DNA of 64,000 bases from Actinomadura sp. DC4 (GTDB lineage Bacteria; Actinomycetota; Actinomycetes; Streptosporangiales; Streptosporangiaceae), in the NCBI RefSeq assembly GCF_030406325.1, contig NZ_JAUEQY010000029.1:62001-126000 (forward strand), given 5' to 3'. Within the stretch, counting starts at the first letter, position 1. Every line of letters starts with the position of its first letter. Positions 34,662 through 42,097 of the stretch are shown here, one piece after another. Below the pieces are notes generated by a model. That model saw only the letters and a program-made list of their open reading frames with translations. It made no database searches and was not told the DNA's origin. The translations under genes were made by a program, and so were the position numbers.

Positions 34662-36655
34662 GATGAATCCATCCTTATCCGAGGGTGGTGCAGGACGGGG
34701 CCGTCGGCGCCGCGGCCCTGCCTGGCCCGCCACCTGGGTTTCTGGGGGGCCAGCGACGCATAGCCGACCCGGACGCGCCGCCAGCGGGCCGCCCGCTCCA
34801 GGGGGTCGGCACTGGCGCTCAGGTAGGCGTCGATGGCGTCGGCGGCCCACGCCGAGTGCCCGGTCGAGACGTTGTCGATGGTGTTGTGCAGGTCGACGAA
34901 CAGCGTGCTGAAGCCGTGCGCGCGCAGGAATCTGCGGGCCGACCGGTAGCCACCGCCGACTCCGGACAGCTCCATCGCCAGATTCAGGCCGAGGATCTCC
35001 GGCAGGAACGTACGGGGGAACTTGCCGATGCTCAGCCAGAAAACAGGCAGGCGCAGCGACCCCTCCCTGATCCGCTCGTCGCGGGCGAACGCCAGGCTCG
35101 CGGTGGGCGGGAGCCGGACGCCCATGCCCAGCAGGAAGTCCCGGTAGATCCTGGGATGGTTCAGCGCGGCCTCTCCATTGCCGAGCTCGTCCCAGTACGT
35201 ACGGAACAGTGCGCAACCCACCGCCGAGGAGGCCAGGGCGACGTCCGTGCACCCCAGGAGCCAGGCCCCGTCGATGAGCGTCAACGGCGCGAGCTGCACT
35301 GCGGAGTCGATGACCGTCTCCCGATCCGGCAGGTCTTCGGCGCCCTGCGCGGAGAACTCCTGGTCGTGCTCGGAGTGCCGGTCCAGCAGCCACGCGCGCA
35401 GCCCGTCGCGTACCCACTCCGACGGCAGGCCCCGGTCGGCGGTCCGCTCCGCGCGCTCGAGCCAGTCCCGCGCATAGTCCAGCGCGTACGCCCTGGTCCG
35501 CGGGGCCAGCGCCCGGCCTTGCAGTACGTAGTAGGCCTCGCGCAAGCTCCCCGGAACGATCCCGCTCCCGGCCGGAACCCAGGAACCCGGTGGCGGGGCG
35601 GGCGGTTCCGGCGCCGCGGCAACCGAACGCGCGGCCGGATCGGGCAGTTGCGCGATCCAGCGGTGGATCGTGACCAGGTCGTCAGGGCTGAACACGCGGA
35701 ACATCGGGCCGCCGGGTGCCACCAGCGTGGTGAGCAGCGGACTGCGTTCGGGCGCGCCGGGGCGGACCAGCCTGCTGGAGGCCAGCGCGTTCAGCAGCTC
35801 ATACGGGTCGTGAGCGGCCTCGCGCAGCCAGCCGGCGAGGTCACGCCCCGCCAGCTCGAAGTCGTGGTGGTAGGCCGATGCCTCACGCGACCTCGTCCGC
35901 AGCATCTCGGCCATGGCATGTGCCGGGTCGAGCGTGGCGCGGCAGATGGTGGCGAGCCGGGTCTCCCAGTAGGCCAGAGCACGCTCCAGCCAGCCGATCG
36001 CGGCCTCGATTCTGGCCGTCTCCCGCGGGCCGAGTTCCGCGCAGGCCGTGGCGATGGCCATTGACTCCTGTACGGGATCCAGACCAGAACCGCGGGCGAG
36101 ATCGAGCCTGTCCCACTCGGCCGCGTGCGGGCGGGCCGCCCGCACCGTGGTCCAGCAGGACAGCAGCCCGGCGGTGCGCAGCGCCAAATCGATCCCCGCG
36201 AGCTCGACCAGGAAAAGGTCAGCGCGACGGCTGACCGCCAACAGCACGGCGGGCAGGGCGAACATCCCGTCGTCGATCTCCGCGGCGGACGCCAGGCGGG
36301 CGGCATCCACCGCGAACCCGGCCAGGCATTCCCTGTGCAGCAACCGCCGGAACGCCGCGGGCCGCGACGCGTCGGGTCCGCCGACCCCGATGTCATCGGC
36401 CAGCAGGGCCATGGCCCGCAGCTGAACCTCGTCCTCGAACACGCCGGGCGCGCTGGCGCCCTGGAAGGGGCAGCCGAGCACGGCGGCCATCGGCGCCGAC
36501 TGCGTCAGGACCGCACGTACCCCGAGGTCGTCCATCGGCAGGCCGCCGGGCTTCGGTGGCGGCTCGCCAACGCACGCATCCATCGCGGCCCGCAGGTACG
36601 GACCGTCGAAGAAGGCCTCTGGATCAGCCGCCGCAGCGTACAAATCGCGCCACAT
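34643..36655 (-). CDS. Iron-containing redox enzyme, haem-oxygenase-like diiron oxidase (HDO) fold
   Basis: 670 residues from ATG 36655. The C-terminal half is the recognisable part: QLAPLTLIDGAWL, YWDELGNGEAALNHP, WLSIGKFPRTFLPEILGLNL, AMELSGVGG and FVDLHNTIDNVSTGHSAWAA. These match the 'iron-containing redox enzyme' family, in which Glu, His and Asp of HxxxD...H-type helices bind two irons. HDO enzymes activate O2 for N-oxygenation, desaturation or C-C cleavage on amino-acid-derived substrates. The first about 340 residues are helical and unassigned, longer than the small HDOs. It probably performs the key oxidation of the pathway, on a free or carrier/peptide-bound amino acid. It sits between the 28-residue peptide gene (3 bp gap) and the carbamoyltransferase (overlap). 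Confidence 0.8.
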   Translation of the reverse strand: MWRDLYAAAADPEAFFDGPYLRAAMDACVGEPPPKPGGLPMDDLGVRAVLTQSAPMAAVLGCPFQGASAPGVFEDEVQLRAMALLADDIGVGGPDASRPAAFRRLLHRECLAGFAVDAARLASAAEIDDGMFALPAVLLAVSRRADLFLVELAGIDLALRTAGLLSCWTTVRAARPHAAEWDRLDLARGSGLDPVQESMAIATACAELGPRETARIEAAIGWLERALAYWETRLATICRATLDPAHAMAEMLRTRSREASAYHHDFELAGRDLAGWLREAAHDPYELLNALASSRLVRPGAPERSPLLTTLVAPGGPMFRVFSPDDLVTIHRWIAQLPDPAARSVAAAPEPPAPPPGSWVPAGSGIVPGSLREAYYVLQGRALAPRTRAYALDYARDWLERAERTADRGLPSEWVRDGLRAWLLDRHSEHDQEFSAQGAEDLPDRETVIDSAVQLAPLTLIDGAWLLGCTDVALASSAVGCALFRTYWDELGNGEAALNHPRIYRDFLLGMGVRLPPTASLAFARDERIREGSLRLPVFWLSIGKFPRTFLPEILGLNLAMELSGVGGGYRSARRFLRAHGFSTLFVDLHNTIDNVSTGHSAWAADAIDAYLSASADPLERAARWRRVRVGYASLAPQKPRWRARQGRGADGPVLHHPRIRMDSSCRDMS

Positions 36656-36658
36656 GAT

Positions 36659-36745
36659 TCAGAACATCGGATAGATCGAGGAATCGGGCTTGCCCCCGCG
36701 CTTCCTGCCGAACAGCCTCCCGAACAGCGACTTGAGCCTGCGCAT
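36659..36745 (-). CDS. 28-residue basic peptide, cluster-embedded
   Basis: ATG 36745 has a GGGGGA ribosome-binding site 4-9 bases upstream, overlapping the region of the SGNH hydrolase stop. The stop at 36659-36661 is three bases from the next ATG, so the gene fits exactly into the gap between two operon genes. The N-terminal half, MRRLKSLFGRLFGRKR, is a strongly cationic amphipathic helix with a repeated L-F-G-R. A GGKP linker leads to the uncharged tail SSIYPMF. The design parallels the 41-residue peptide (basic amphipathic start, short tail after D/E-S-S). It may be a ribosomal precursor or scaffold peptide, or a membrane-anchoring partner. I know no named family for it. Confidence 0.65.
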   Translation of the reverse strand: MRRLKSLFGRLFGRKRGGKPDSSIYPMF

Positions 36746-36754
36746 GAGTCCCCC

Positions 36755-37726
36755 TTATCCGATCAGGTCGAGTAGTCGGCCGGCCGCGTGGTCATGGCCG
36801 TCATCGGTGAAGTGGATGCGATCGGCGAAGAGCCATCGCTCCGGTCCCGCCCGCTCGGCCAGGGCCGCCGCGAAGTCGACGAAGCCGGCACCGAGCTTGC
36901 GTGTTCCCGCGGCGAGCAGCGCGGCGTACCGCCCGTGCACCTCGGGGTCGAGAATGTCGCCGTAGGTGTCGGAGAATCGGCCGAGCCGGTCGAGCTCGGC
37001 GAACAGCCGCTCCTCCTCCGGGCACCCCTTCGCCCTGACCCAGCCACTGAGCGGCTGCAGGACATACGTGAGCCTGGCCCCCAGGTGGGTGGCGAAGATC
37101 TGCCAGGCCGCGAGGTGCCGGAGGGTGAGTTCTGCGGCGTACGCGATCTGCCGGCCCATGGCCGGCACGGGTTCGGCGCTGTGGAGAAATCGACGCTTGG
37201 ATCTGCCATTGCCCAGCGCCTCGAAGAACTGCGTGCAGTTGAAGAACGCCCCGTGCTCTCCGCGTAGCGCCGCGGGTAGCCTCGCCAGGCCAAGGTTGTT
37301 GAAACCGGAGAACAGTACGATTTCCCGGATCTCGGGCAGCAGGTGCAGATTGAGGGTCAGCAGCGACAGCTCCTGGGCGGAGTTGAAGCTCCGGCCGCCG
37401 AAGTTCAGCCACGGCTCGTGCCGCGGATCGCGCTCGGTCAGCCGGGACGACAGGGTCCAGGCATCTGAGCTCGCACCGATCCCGAAGACCGTGGAACTGC
37501 CCGCGAGGAGCCGGGCCGCAGTGATCCCGCGGAGGTCGGCGACCGAGTATTTGCGGCCGGCCGCCTCGGAATAGCGGAACCCGCTGCGGTCTGTGGAGAC
37601 CGTTTCCGAGCTGTACGCCGCGGGATGGAAGTACATGAGGTACGGGAGCCACCGGATTTCCCCGTCATCGGTGAACTCGGCCTCATACCGGAGCATCTGC
37701 GGGGTCAGCTCCGCACGTACGGACAT
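36755..37726 (-). CDS. SGNH/GDSL-type hydrolase, SxtL-like
   Basis: 323 residues from ATG 37726, with AAAGG about nine bases before it. Block I Ser lies in LLAGSSTVFGIGASSD (about 74-89), the Gly block in NFGGRSFNSAQELSLL (about 108-123), the Asn block in FSGFNNLGLA (about 139-148) and the C-terminal Asp/His pair in DRIHFTDDGHDHAA (about 302-315). These are the SGNH esterase/acyltransferase blocks. In saxitoxin clusters an SGNH protein (SxtL) accompanies the carbamoyltransferase, and the association is repeated here. It may act as an esterase, an acyltransferase or a helper of carbamoylation; which of these is not visible. It lies in the operon between the LysE exporter and the 28-residue peptide gene. 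Confidence 0.82.
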   Translation of the reverse strand: MSVRAELTPQMLRYEAEFTDDGEIRWLPYLMYFHPAAYSSETVSTDRSGFRYSEAAGRKYSVADLRGITAARLLAGSSTVFGIGASSDAWTLSSRLTERDPRHEPWLNFGGRSFNSAQELSLLTLNLHLLPEIREIVLFSGFNNLGLARLPAALRGEHGAFFNCTQFFEALGNGRSKRRFLHSAEPVPAMGRQIAYAAELTLRHLAAWQIFATHLGARLTYVLQPLSGWVRAKGCPEEERLFAELDRLGRFSDTYGDILDPEVHGRYAALLAAGTRKLGAGFVDFAAALAERAGPERWLFADRIHFTDDGHDHAAGRLLDLIG

Positions 37727-37760
37727 ACGGACCGCCTTTCGGTGATCAGGCGCCGGCCAT

Positions 37761-38375
37761 CTAGGAGACGACGTTCTCTTTCACGATCTCGGCGAAGACC
37801 GGGATGAGGGTGAGCATCAGCAGGGACGCCATGCCGACGTTGAATGCGCGCAGGCGCCGCGGACGGGAGACGGCCCCCTTGAGCAGCACGCCGGCCGCGA
37901 GCCAGGCGAGGGTGCATGGCGTACCGAAGACCAGGAAGATGAGGCTGATGATCAGGGTCTGGGTGAAGTTGTCGCCGGTCGCGGTGGCGTACGTGCCGAT
38001 CGCACCAATGATCATCACCCAGGACTTGGGGCTGACCAGCTGGAAGAACGCGCCCTGCAGCAAGGTCAGCGGCCTGCGGTCGGCCACGGACTCGGCCGAC
38101 ACCCTCGTCATGGCGATCCGGTACGCGAGGTAGATGAGGTACGCGGCGCCGATCGGACGCAGGACGTCATAGACGCCGGGCCACTCCCTGAGCACCTCGC
38201 CGAGCCCGAGCCCGATCGCGATGGTCATGAGCGGGAAGCCCACATTGATGCCGATGGCGTGGTCCAGGCTGCGCCGCAGGCCGTACGTGGTACCCGAGGA
38301 CATGATCATGACATTGTTGGGCCCGGGGGCGCCGCATGTCGCCACCACGAAGACGATCAGTGAAAGGTAGTTCAC
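37761..38375 (-). CDS. LysE/RhtB-family amino-acid exporter
   Basis: 204 residues from GTG 38375, 12 bases after the amidinotransferase stop. The typical family motif GAPGPNNVMIMSSG follows the first helix, and about five to six membrane helices are visible (including residues 1-20, 44-62, 68-86, 120-138 and 143-165). LysE-type proteins export basic amino acids and derivatives, which fits a pathway handling arginine, ornithine and guanidino compounds. The likely cargo is the finished guanidino product or the ornithine by-product; this is an inference from context. Confidence 0.85.
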   Translation of the reverse strand: MNYLSLIVFVVATCGAPGPNNVMIMSSGTTYGLRRSLDHAIGINVGFPLMTIAIGLGLGEVLREWPGVYDVLRPIGAAYLIYLAYRIAMTRVSAESVADRRPLTLLQGAFFQLVSPKSWVMIIGAIGTYATATGDNFTQTLIISLIFLVFGTPCTLAWLAAGVLLKGAVSRPRRLRAFNVGMASLLMLTLIPVFAEIVKENVVS

Positions 38376-38387
38376 GGCGGCCGGTCC

Positions 38388-39431
38388 TCAGCAGTAGTCC
38401 TCGAGAGTGCCGCGTCGCCGGATGTCGGCCGTGACGCAGTGGACACCGCCGCTGAGCGTGCGCGCATGCCGCATCCGCACCGGGGCGGTGGTGATCCCGT
38501 GCCGCCCCAGTTCCTTGATGAGCGGAAGCTGGTCCTCCCCGACGACCGCGGTCTCCGGGTCGAGCATGATGAAGTTCATCCCCATCCAGATGGAGCCGCG
38601 CGGGAAGGGACCGTGCCACCCCGAGTCGATCATCGGCGGGCACCAGATGACGTCCCAGTTCTTGAAGATCCTGGGTACCTGGTCCTCGTGCATCCGTTCC
38701 GGGCAGATGACCACGAGACCCGGGCGTACCGGCGTGATCGTGGTGTCCAGATGAGTCCCCTCGTAGACGCCGGCGACCGGATGCATCCGGTACTCGTCGC
38801 CGAGCACCCGCTCCAGCCACCGCATGCCGTACCGGTTGCCGCTGCACGACACCTGGTACAGGATGTCCCGTCCGACGCGCAGCACGTTGGCCGCATCGAA
38901 GATCGGCTCAAGGTCGTTGAGAATGGAGCCTGACTCCGGCCGCACGTTGTAGGTCTCGTCCGGTAGCCGCGGTTTCGGGGCAGAAATCCACTGTGCGCCG
39001 CCATCGAAATACTCCAGCAGGAGACGTCGGTACGAGAACGCATCGAAGTACCGCGATCGCAGGACCATCGGTGCCTCGATAATGGTGTTTCCGATGGGCA
39101 GCAGCACATCGCGTGGACAATAGTTGTAATATCCGTCCGAGGACCAGTCGGGAGTGCCGAATTCCCTGCTCAGATCGAGGAAATCCGGCCGCCTCACGGT
39201 GACACCGTGTGATTTCAGCAGCTCGGCCAGTCCGTCCAGATCCTCTCCGGCCTCCTCGACGACCTGCTCCGGATAGGGTCCGGTCGGGACCTGTGAAGGC
39301 TCATCGAGGTCCGCCGCGTAGTCGATGGCGAAAAGCCCTCCGTCGACGGACGGCACCCGTGCCCCGTCAGCGATGCCGACGATGATCTCTTCCAGCGGAT
39401 CCCACTCGTTATGCACATTGATCACCGACAT
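38388..39431 (-). CDS. Amidinotransferase (glycine/arginine amidinotransferase family)
   Basis: 347 residues from ATG 39431, with AGGGGG upstream; first gene of the minus-strand operon. The start [18 protein letters not shown] is the usual family opening. The catalytic His is H227 in GTHLDTTI and the nucleophilic Cys is C332 in [16 protein letters not shown]. The family moves the amidino group of arginine to an acceptor amine, releasing ornithine and forming a guanidino compound. Relatives act in creatine, streptomycin, cylindrospermopsin and saxitoxin (SxtG) pathways. The product of this cluster is therefore expected to hold a guanidine. The acceptor is not known; an omega-amine supplied by the class III aminotransferase, or an amino acid later joined by the ATP-grasp enzyme, are candidates. 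Confidence 0.9.
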   Translation of the reverse strand: MSVINVHNEWDPLEEIIVGIADGARVPSVDGGLFAIDYAADLDEPSQVPTGPYPEQVVEEAGEDLDGLAELLKSHGVTVRRPDFLDLSREFGTPDWSSDGYYNYCPRDVLLPIGNTIIEAPMVLRSRYFDAFSYRRLLLEYFDGGAQWISAPKPRLPDETYNVRPESGSILNDLEPIFDAANVLRVGRDILYQVSCSGNRYGMRWLERVLGDEYRMHPVAGVYEGTHLDTTITPVRPGLVVICPERMHEDQVPRIFKNWDVIWCPPMIDSGWHGPFPRGSIWMGMNFIMLDPETAVVGEDQLPLIKELGRHGITTAPVRMRHARTLSGGVHCVTADIRRRGTLEDYC

Positions 39432-39482
39432 ATCGGCCCCCTAAAAGCACGTGTCGGAAATACCCCTACTGATGGCGAGGTC

Positions 39483-39603
39483 GACGCCACCAGGCGTCCA
39501 GGCCACGGCTGCCACACCCTTGATCAGAAGGCTGTGCCTTCTCACCAGGACTGCTTTATCGGCGGCGTGGTTCCTAACCGAGAGGCGTTCCATCCCGTTC
39601 CAT
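39483..39603. promoter_or_regulatory. Control region of the amidinotransferase operon with operator candidate site 2
   Basis: The 39432-39657 gap holds no gene. At 39584-39603 lies GGCGTTCCATCCCGTTCCAT, identical to site 1 at 27868. Nearer the operon start are two perfect dyads: GACGCC-ACCA-GGCGTC (39483-39498) and AGAAGGC-TGT-GCCTTCT (39526-39542). The 20-bp element is 152 bp upstream of the amidinotransferase ATG. The shared element suggests that one regulator controls both halves of the cluster; no gene for such a regulator lies within it. Confidence 0.65.
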
Positions 39604-39657
39604 CGCGCCTCATCGCGCCGACCGTGTGCCGCTCGAAATCTCGGTTTTGTGCTGTGA

Positions 39658-40103
39658 CCTGTGGTCTCGCTGCGGGATCAATGTCGTGGCTGGGAGCATC
39701 GCGAGGAGCTCTGGTCCCTGCTCTACCGGTTGATGAGATGCCTGCTGGTGGTGCTGGTCCGGTCGGATCTGTCCAAGGACGTCGGGTTGCTCGTGCTTCG
39801 TCGCGAGAATCAGGTGCTGCGCCGGCAGGCCGGAGGCCGGCCGCGGTGGGATCACGCCGACCGGCTCTGGCTTACGGCGTTGTCCCGGCTGGTGAACCAT
39901 CGACGCTGGTCGTGCGGATGGCGCGAGAGAACCCGACGTGGGGGCAGAGGAGAATCCAAGGCGAGCCGGCCCGCTTGGGGCATGTGATCGCCGCGTCTAC
40001 AGCCTGGGAGATCCTGCATGCCGCCGGCATCGATCCCGCGCCTCGCCGGGCGGGTCCGGCGTGGCGGCAGTTCCTGACCGCCCAGGCACACGGGCCGTCC
40101 CCT
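39658..40103 (+). pseudogene. Integrase-core transposase remnant (IS3/IS481-like)
   Basis: The first part reads [40 protein letters not shown] and [15 protein letters not shown], the N-terminus of integrase-catalytic-core transposases common in actinomycetes. It then shifts frame at about 39905 and continues [40 protein letters not shown] and [21 protein letters not shown] piece between the two parts has been deleted, and the DDE domain after 40103 is missing. It is a dead element marking the boundary between the guanidino/carbamoyl cluster and the NRPS cluster. Confidence 0.75.
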
Positions 40104-40162
40104 TGCGCATCTCGGCGGCCGAGGTGGGGGTGGTGGCCGTGGCCGTGGTGTTATGCGCTCGC

Positions 40163-40987
40163 TCAGTCGTCGGCGGCCTGGACTGCGGTGGCGATCGGCT
40201 GGAGTCCTGCGGTCAGTTCGTCGAGCTCGTCCGTGCTGAGGACGTCGTACGCCGGTGCGGCCAGTTCGTCGGTGAGGGCCTCGATCCGTTCCTTGGTCTG
40301 TCGGCCTGCGTCGGTGAACGCGCCGGCGGCGTCGACGAGGCCGCGGCTGCGCAGCCCGTCGATGACAGTGGCCAGCTGCGGCTTGGGCAGGTGGTGGATC
40401 CGGCCGAACTCCTCCGGCCTCATTTGGAGGGAGAGGGCGAGGAGGACATGGGCCTCGGTGCCGCCGATGCCGTGGGCGAGGAGGGCGGCGTTGTGGCCGT
40501 CCCCGCGATGCTCTCGTAGCAGTGTCGCCGCGTGCCAGAGCCTGGCCACGGGCTCTGCGGGCACGTCGAGCGCCCGGAGCCCGGCGTACAGGGCTCGGCC
40601 CTCGGTCGGCGCGCTGAGTGCCGCTCGGGTGGCGAGGTCGGCGACCCGCGTCAGAGCGGGGGAGTCGGCGAGCTCCCCGATCATCTGCCGCAGCGCGGCG
40701 GCGCTGCTCCGCTCGCGCACGGCGATCGCCTCCTGCGGGGTGGTCTTTCCCCAGACCCACGGGATGTGGCGCGCGACCTCGCCGGCGGCGAAGTTGTAGA
40801 AGACCGCGTGCACCACCTCGGCCGGTGCCAGGCCCAGCGGCGCGGCCCGGCCGGCGAAGTATCCGTCCCAGTAGTTGCGCATGCCGAGGGCCAGGAACGC
40901 CTCGTTCGGCATCTCGGAGAAGGTGACGGTGGCGATCGGCTCGACGAGCTCGAACATGCGGTGGACCTTGGCCTGTGAGTGCGGCAT
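40163..40987 (-). CDS. SCO6745-family protein
   Basis: 274 residues from ATG 40987, with AGGAG nine bases upstream; another ATG three codons earlier overlaps that site. The start [20 protein letters not shown], followed by [19 protein letters not shown], is characteristic of the SCO6745/SalK-type family of actinomycete proteins. The C-terminal part looks MarR-like ([20 protein letters not shown]). The biochemical role is not established; members often lie in secondary-metabolite clusters. A terminator separates it from the upstream OCD gene, so it is its own transcription unit at the edge of the NRPS cluster. Confidence 0.75.
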   Translation of the reverse strand: MPHSQAKVHRMFELVEPIATVTFSEMPNEAFLALGMRNYWDGYFAGRAAPLGLAPAEVVHAVFYNFAAGEVARHIPWVWGKTTPQEAIAVRERSSAAALRQMIGELADSPALTRVADLATRAALSAPTEGRALYAGLRALDVPAEPVARLWHAATLLREHRGDGHNAALLAHGIGGTEAHVLLALSLQMRPEEFGRIHHLPKPQLATVIDGLRSRGLVDAAGAFTDAGRQTKERIEALTDELAAPAYDVLSTDELDELTAGLQPIATAVQAADD

Positions 40988-41080
40988 CGGTGGCATCTCC
41001 TGTGGTCGTGACCGCCCACTCGCGGGCGGCCTCTCACCCTGGCTACGAACAACACCACCCGGATCCGACAACTCCGCTCG

Positions 41081-41100
41081 AAAAAGCGGCGCAGAGCCGC
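41081..41100 (-). terminator. Rho-independent terminator after the OCD gene
   Basis: Read on the minus strand: GCGGC-TCTGC-GCCGC followed by TTTTT. It lies 10 bp downstream of the stop of the gene at 41111-42091, ending the MbtH-P450-MFS-OCD operon. Confidence 0.7.
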
Positions 41101-41110
41101 GACGTACCGA

Positions 41111-42091
41111 TCACAGGTGGATGAGCCGGCCCGCGCCGGTGCGGCGTGCGATCGTGATGATCCGGTCGATCGCGGCGGCGTCCTGGATGCCGAGACCGAC
41201 GCTGTTGTAGAAGACGATGTCGTCCGGCGAGTGCCTGGCCGGCGAACGTCCCGTGACCACATCTCCGAGCGACAGGAGGTCCGCCGGCTCCAGGTCGCCT
41301 TCGCGTAGCGCGGCGATCACCGGGCCGGCCTGCTCGCGGGCCGTGGCGACATCGTCCACCACGACCGCCGCCGCGCGGGTCAGCAGTGCGGTGTCGACCT
41401 CGCGATGCCCGGGGGCGAACGAGCCGACGCTGACGACGGTGCAGCCCTGGTCGATCCAGGTCCCGTGGACGACCGGCTCCTTGCTGGTCGTACAGGTGAT
41501 GACGATGTCGGAACCCACGACCGCCTCGCGTGCCGTCGCGGCCGCCCGGACCGGCAGGTCGAGCTCGCGGCTCAGCTCCGCCGCGGTGACGGCGCACGCG
41601 CTCGGGTCCCGGCTGAAAAGCCGTACCCGGCGTAGCGGCCGTACGGCGGCCACGGCACGCAGGTGGGCCCGTCCCTGGACGCCGGCGCCGATGACCGCCA
41701 GCCGGGAGGCGCCGGGCACGGCCAGGTGGTCGATGGCGACCGCGCTCGCCGCCGATGTGCGGAGAGTGGTCACCGACGTGCCCTCCACGATCGCGGCCGG
41801 TCGGCCGTCGACGGGATCCAGAGCCACCACCAGAGCCGAGACGCTGGGGAGACCTCGGGCCGCGTTCCCGGGACGAACGCTGCCGAACTTGGCGACCGCC
41901 CCCGCCCCGGGCAGGCCGGCGACATAGCAGAAGGCCAGGTCGTCTCCTCGCTCCGGCAACAGCAGACGCGGCGCCAGGAGCGCCTCTCCGCGCCCGAGGG
42001 CGGCGAAGGCCGTGCGCTGGGACGCGATGGCCGTGCGCAGGTCGAACACGCTGTGCACGTCCGTGGCGCTCAGGACGAGAACGGCGGACAT
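41111..42091 (-). CDS. Ornithine cyclodeaminase / mu-crystallin family enzyme
   Basis: 326 residues from ATG 42091; AAGGTGA, which contains the stop of the MFS gene, serves as ribosome-binding site. The protein has the OCD-type N-terminal dimerisation and substrate part (AKFGSVRPGN, IVEGTSVTTLRTSAASAVA) and a Rossmann NAD(P) site, VIGAGVQGRAHLRAV (about 132-146). Members cyclise ornithine to proline, lysine to pipecolate, or reduce imines, to make NRPS building blocks. Here it most likely supplies a non-standard residue to one of the unassigned NRPS modules. None of the five adenylation codes is a clear proline code, so the product is uncertain. Confidence 0.85.
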   Translation of the reverse strand: MSAVLVLSATDVHSVFDLRTAIASQRTAFAALGRGEALLAPRLLLPERGDDLAFCYVAGLPGAGAVAKFGSVRPGNAARGLPSVSALVVALDPVDGRPAAIVEGTSVTTLRTSAASAVAIDHLAVPGASRLAVIGAGVQGRAHLRAVAAVRPLRRVRLFSRDPSACAVTAAELSRELDLPVRAAATAREAVVGSDIVITCTTSKEPVVHGTWIDQGCTVVSVGSFAPGHREVDTALLTRAAAVVVDDVATAREQAGPVIAALREGDLEPADLLSLGDVVTGRSPARHSPDDIVFYNSVGLGIQDAAAIDRIITIARRTGAGRLIHL

Positions 42092-42097
42092 GGCAGA

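Noticed and set aside
39526..39542. AGAAGGC-TGT-GCCTTCT dyad as a terminator
   Set aside because: There is no T-run on either strand and it lies upstream of an operon start, so an operator role is more likely; I list it within the control region only.
39411..40799. Plus-strand frame of 462 codons spanning the end of the guanidino cluster and the SCO6745 gene
   Set aside because: Only a central part (about 39905-40103) is transposase-like; the rest is antisense to the SCO6745-type gene or intergenic.
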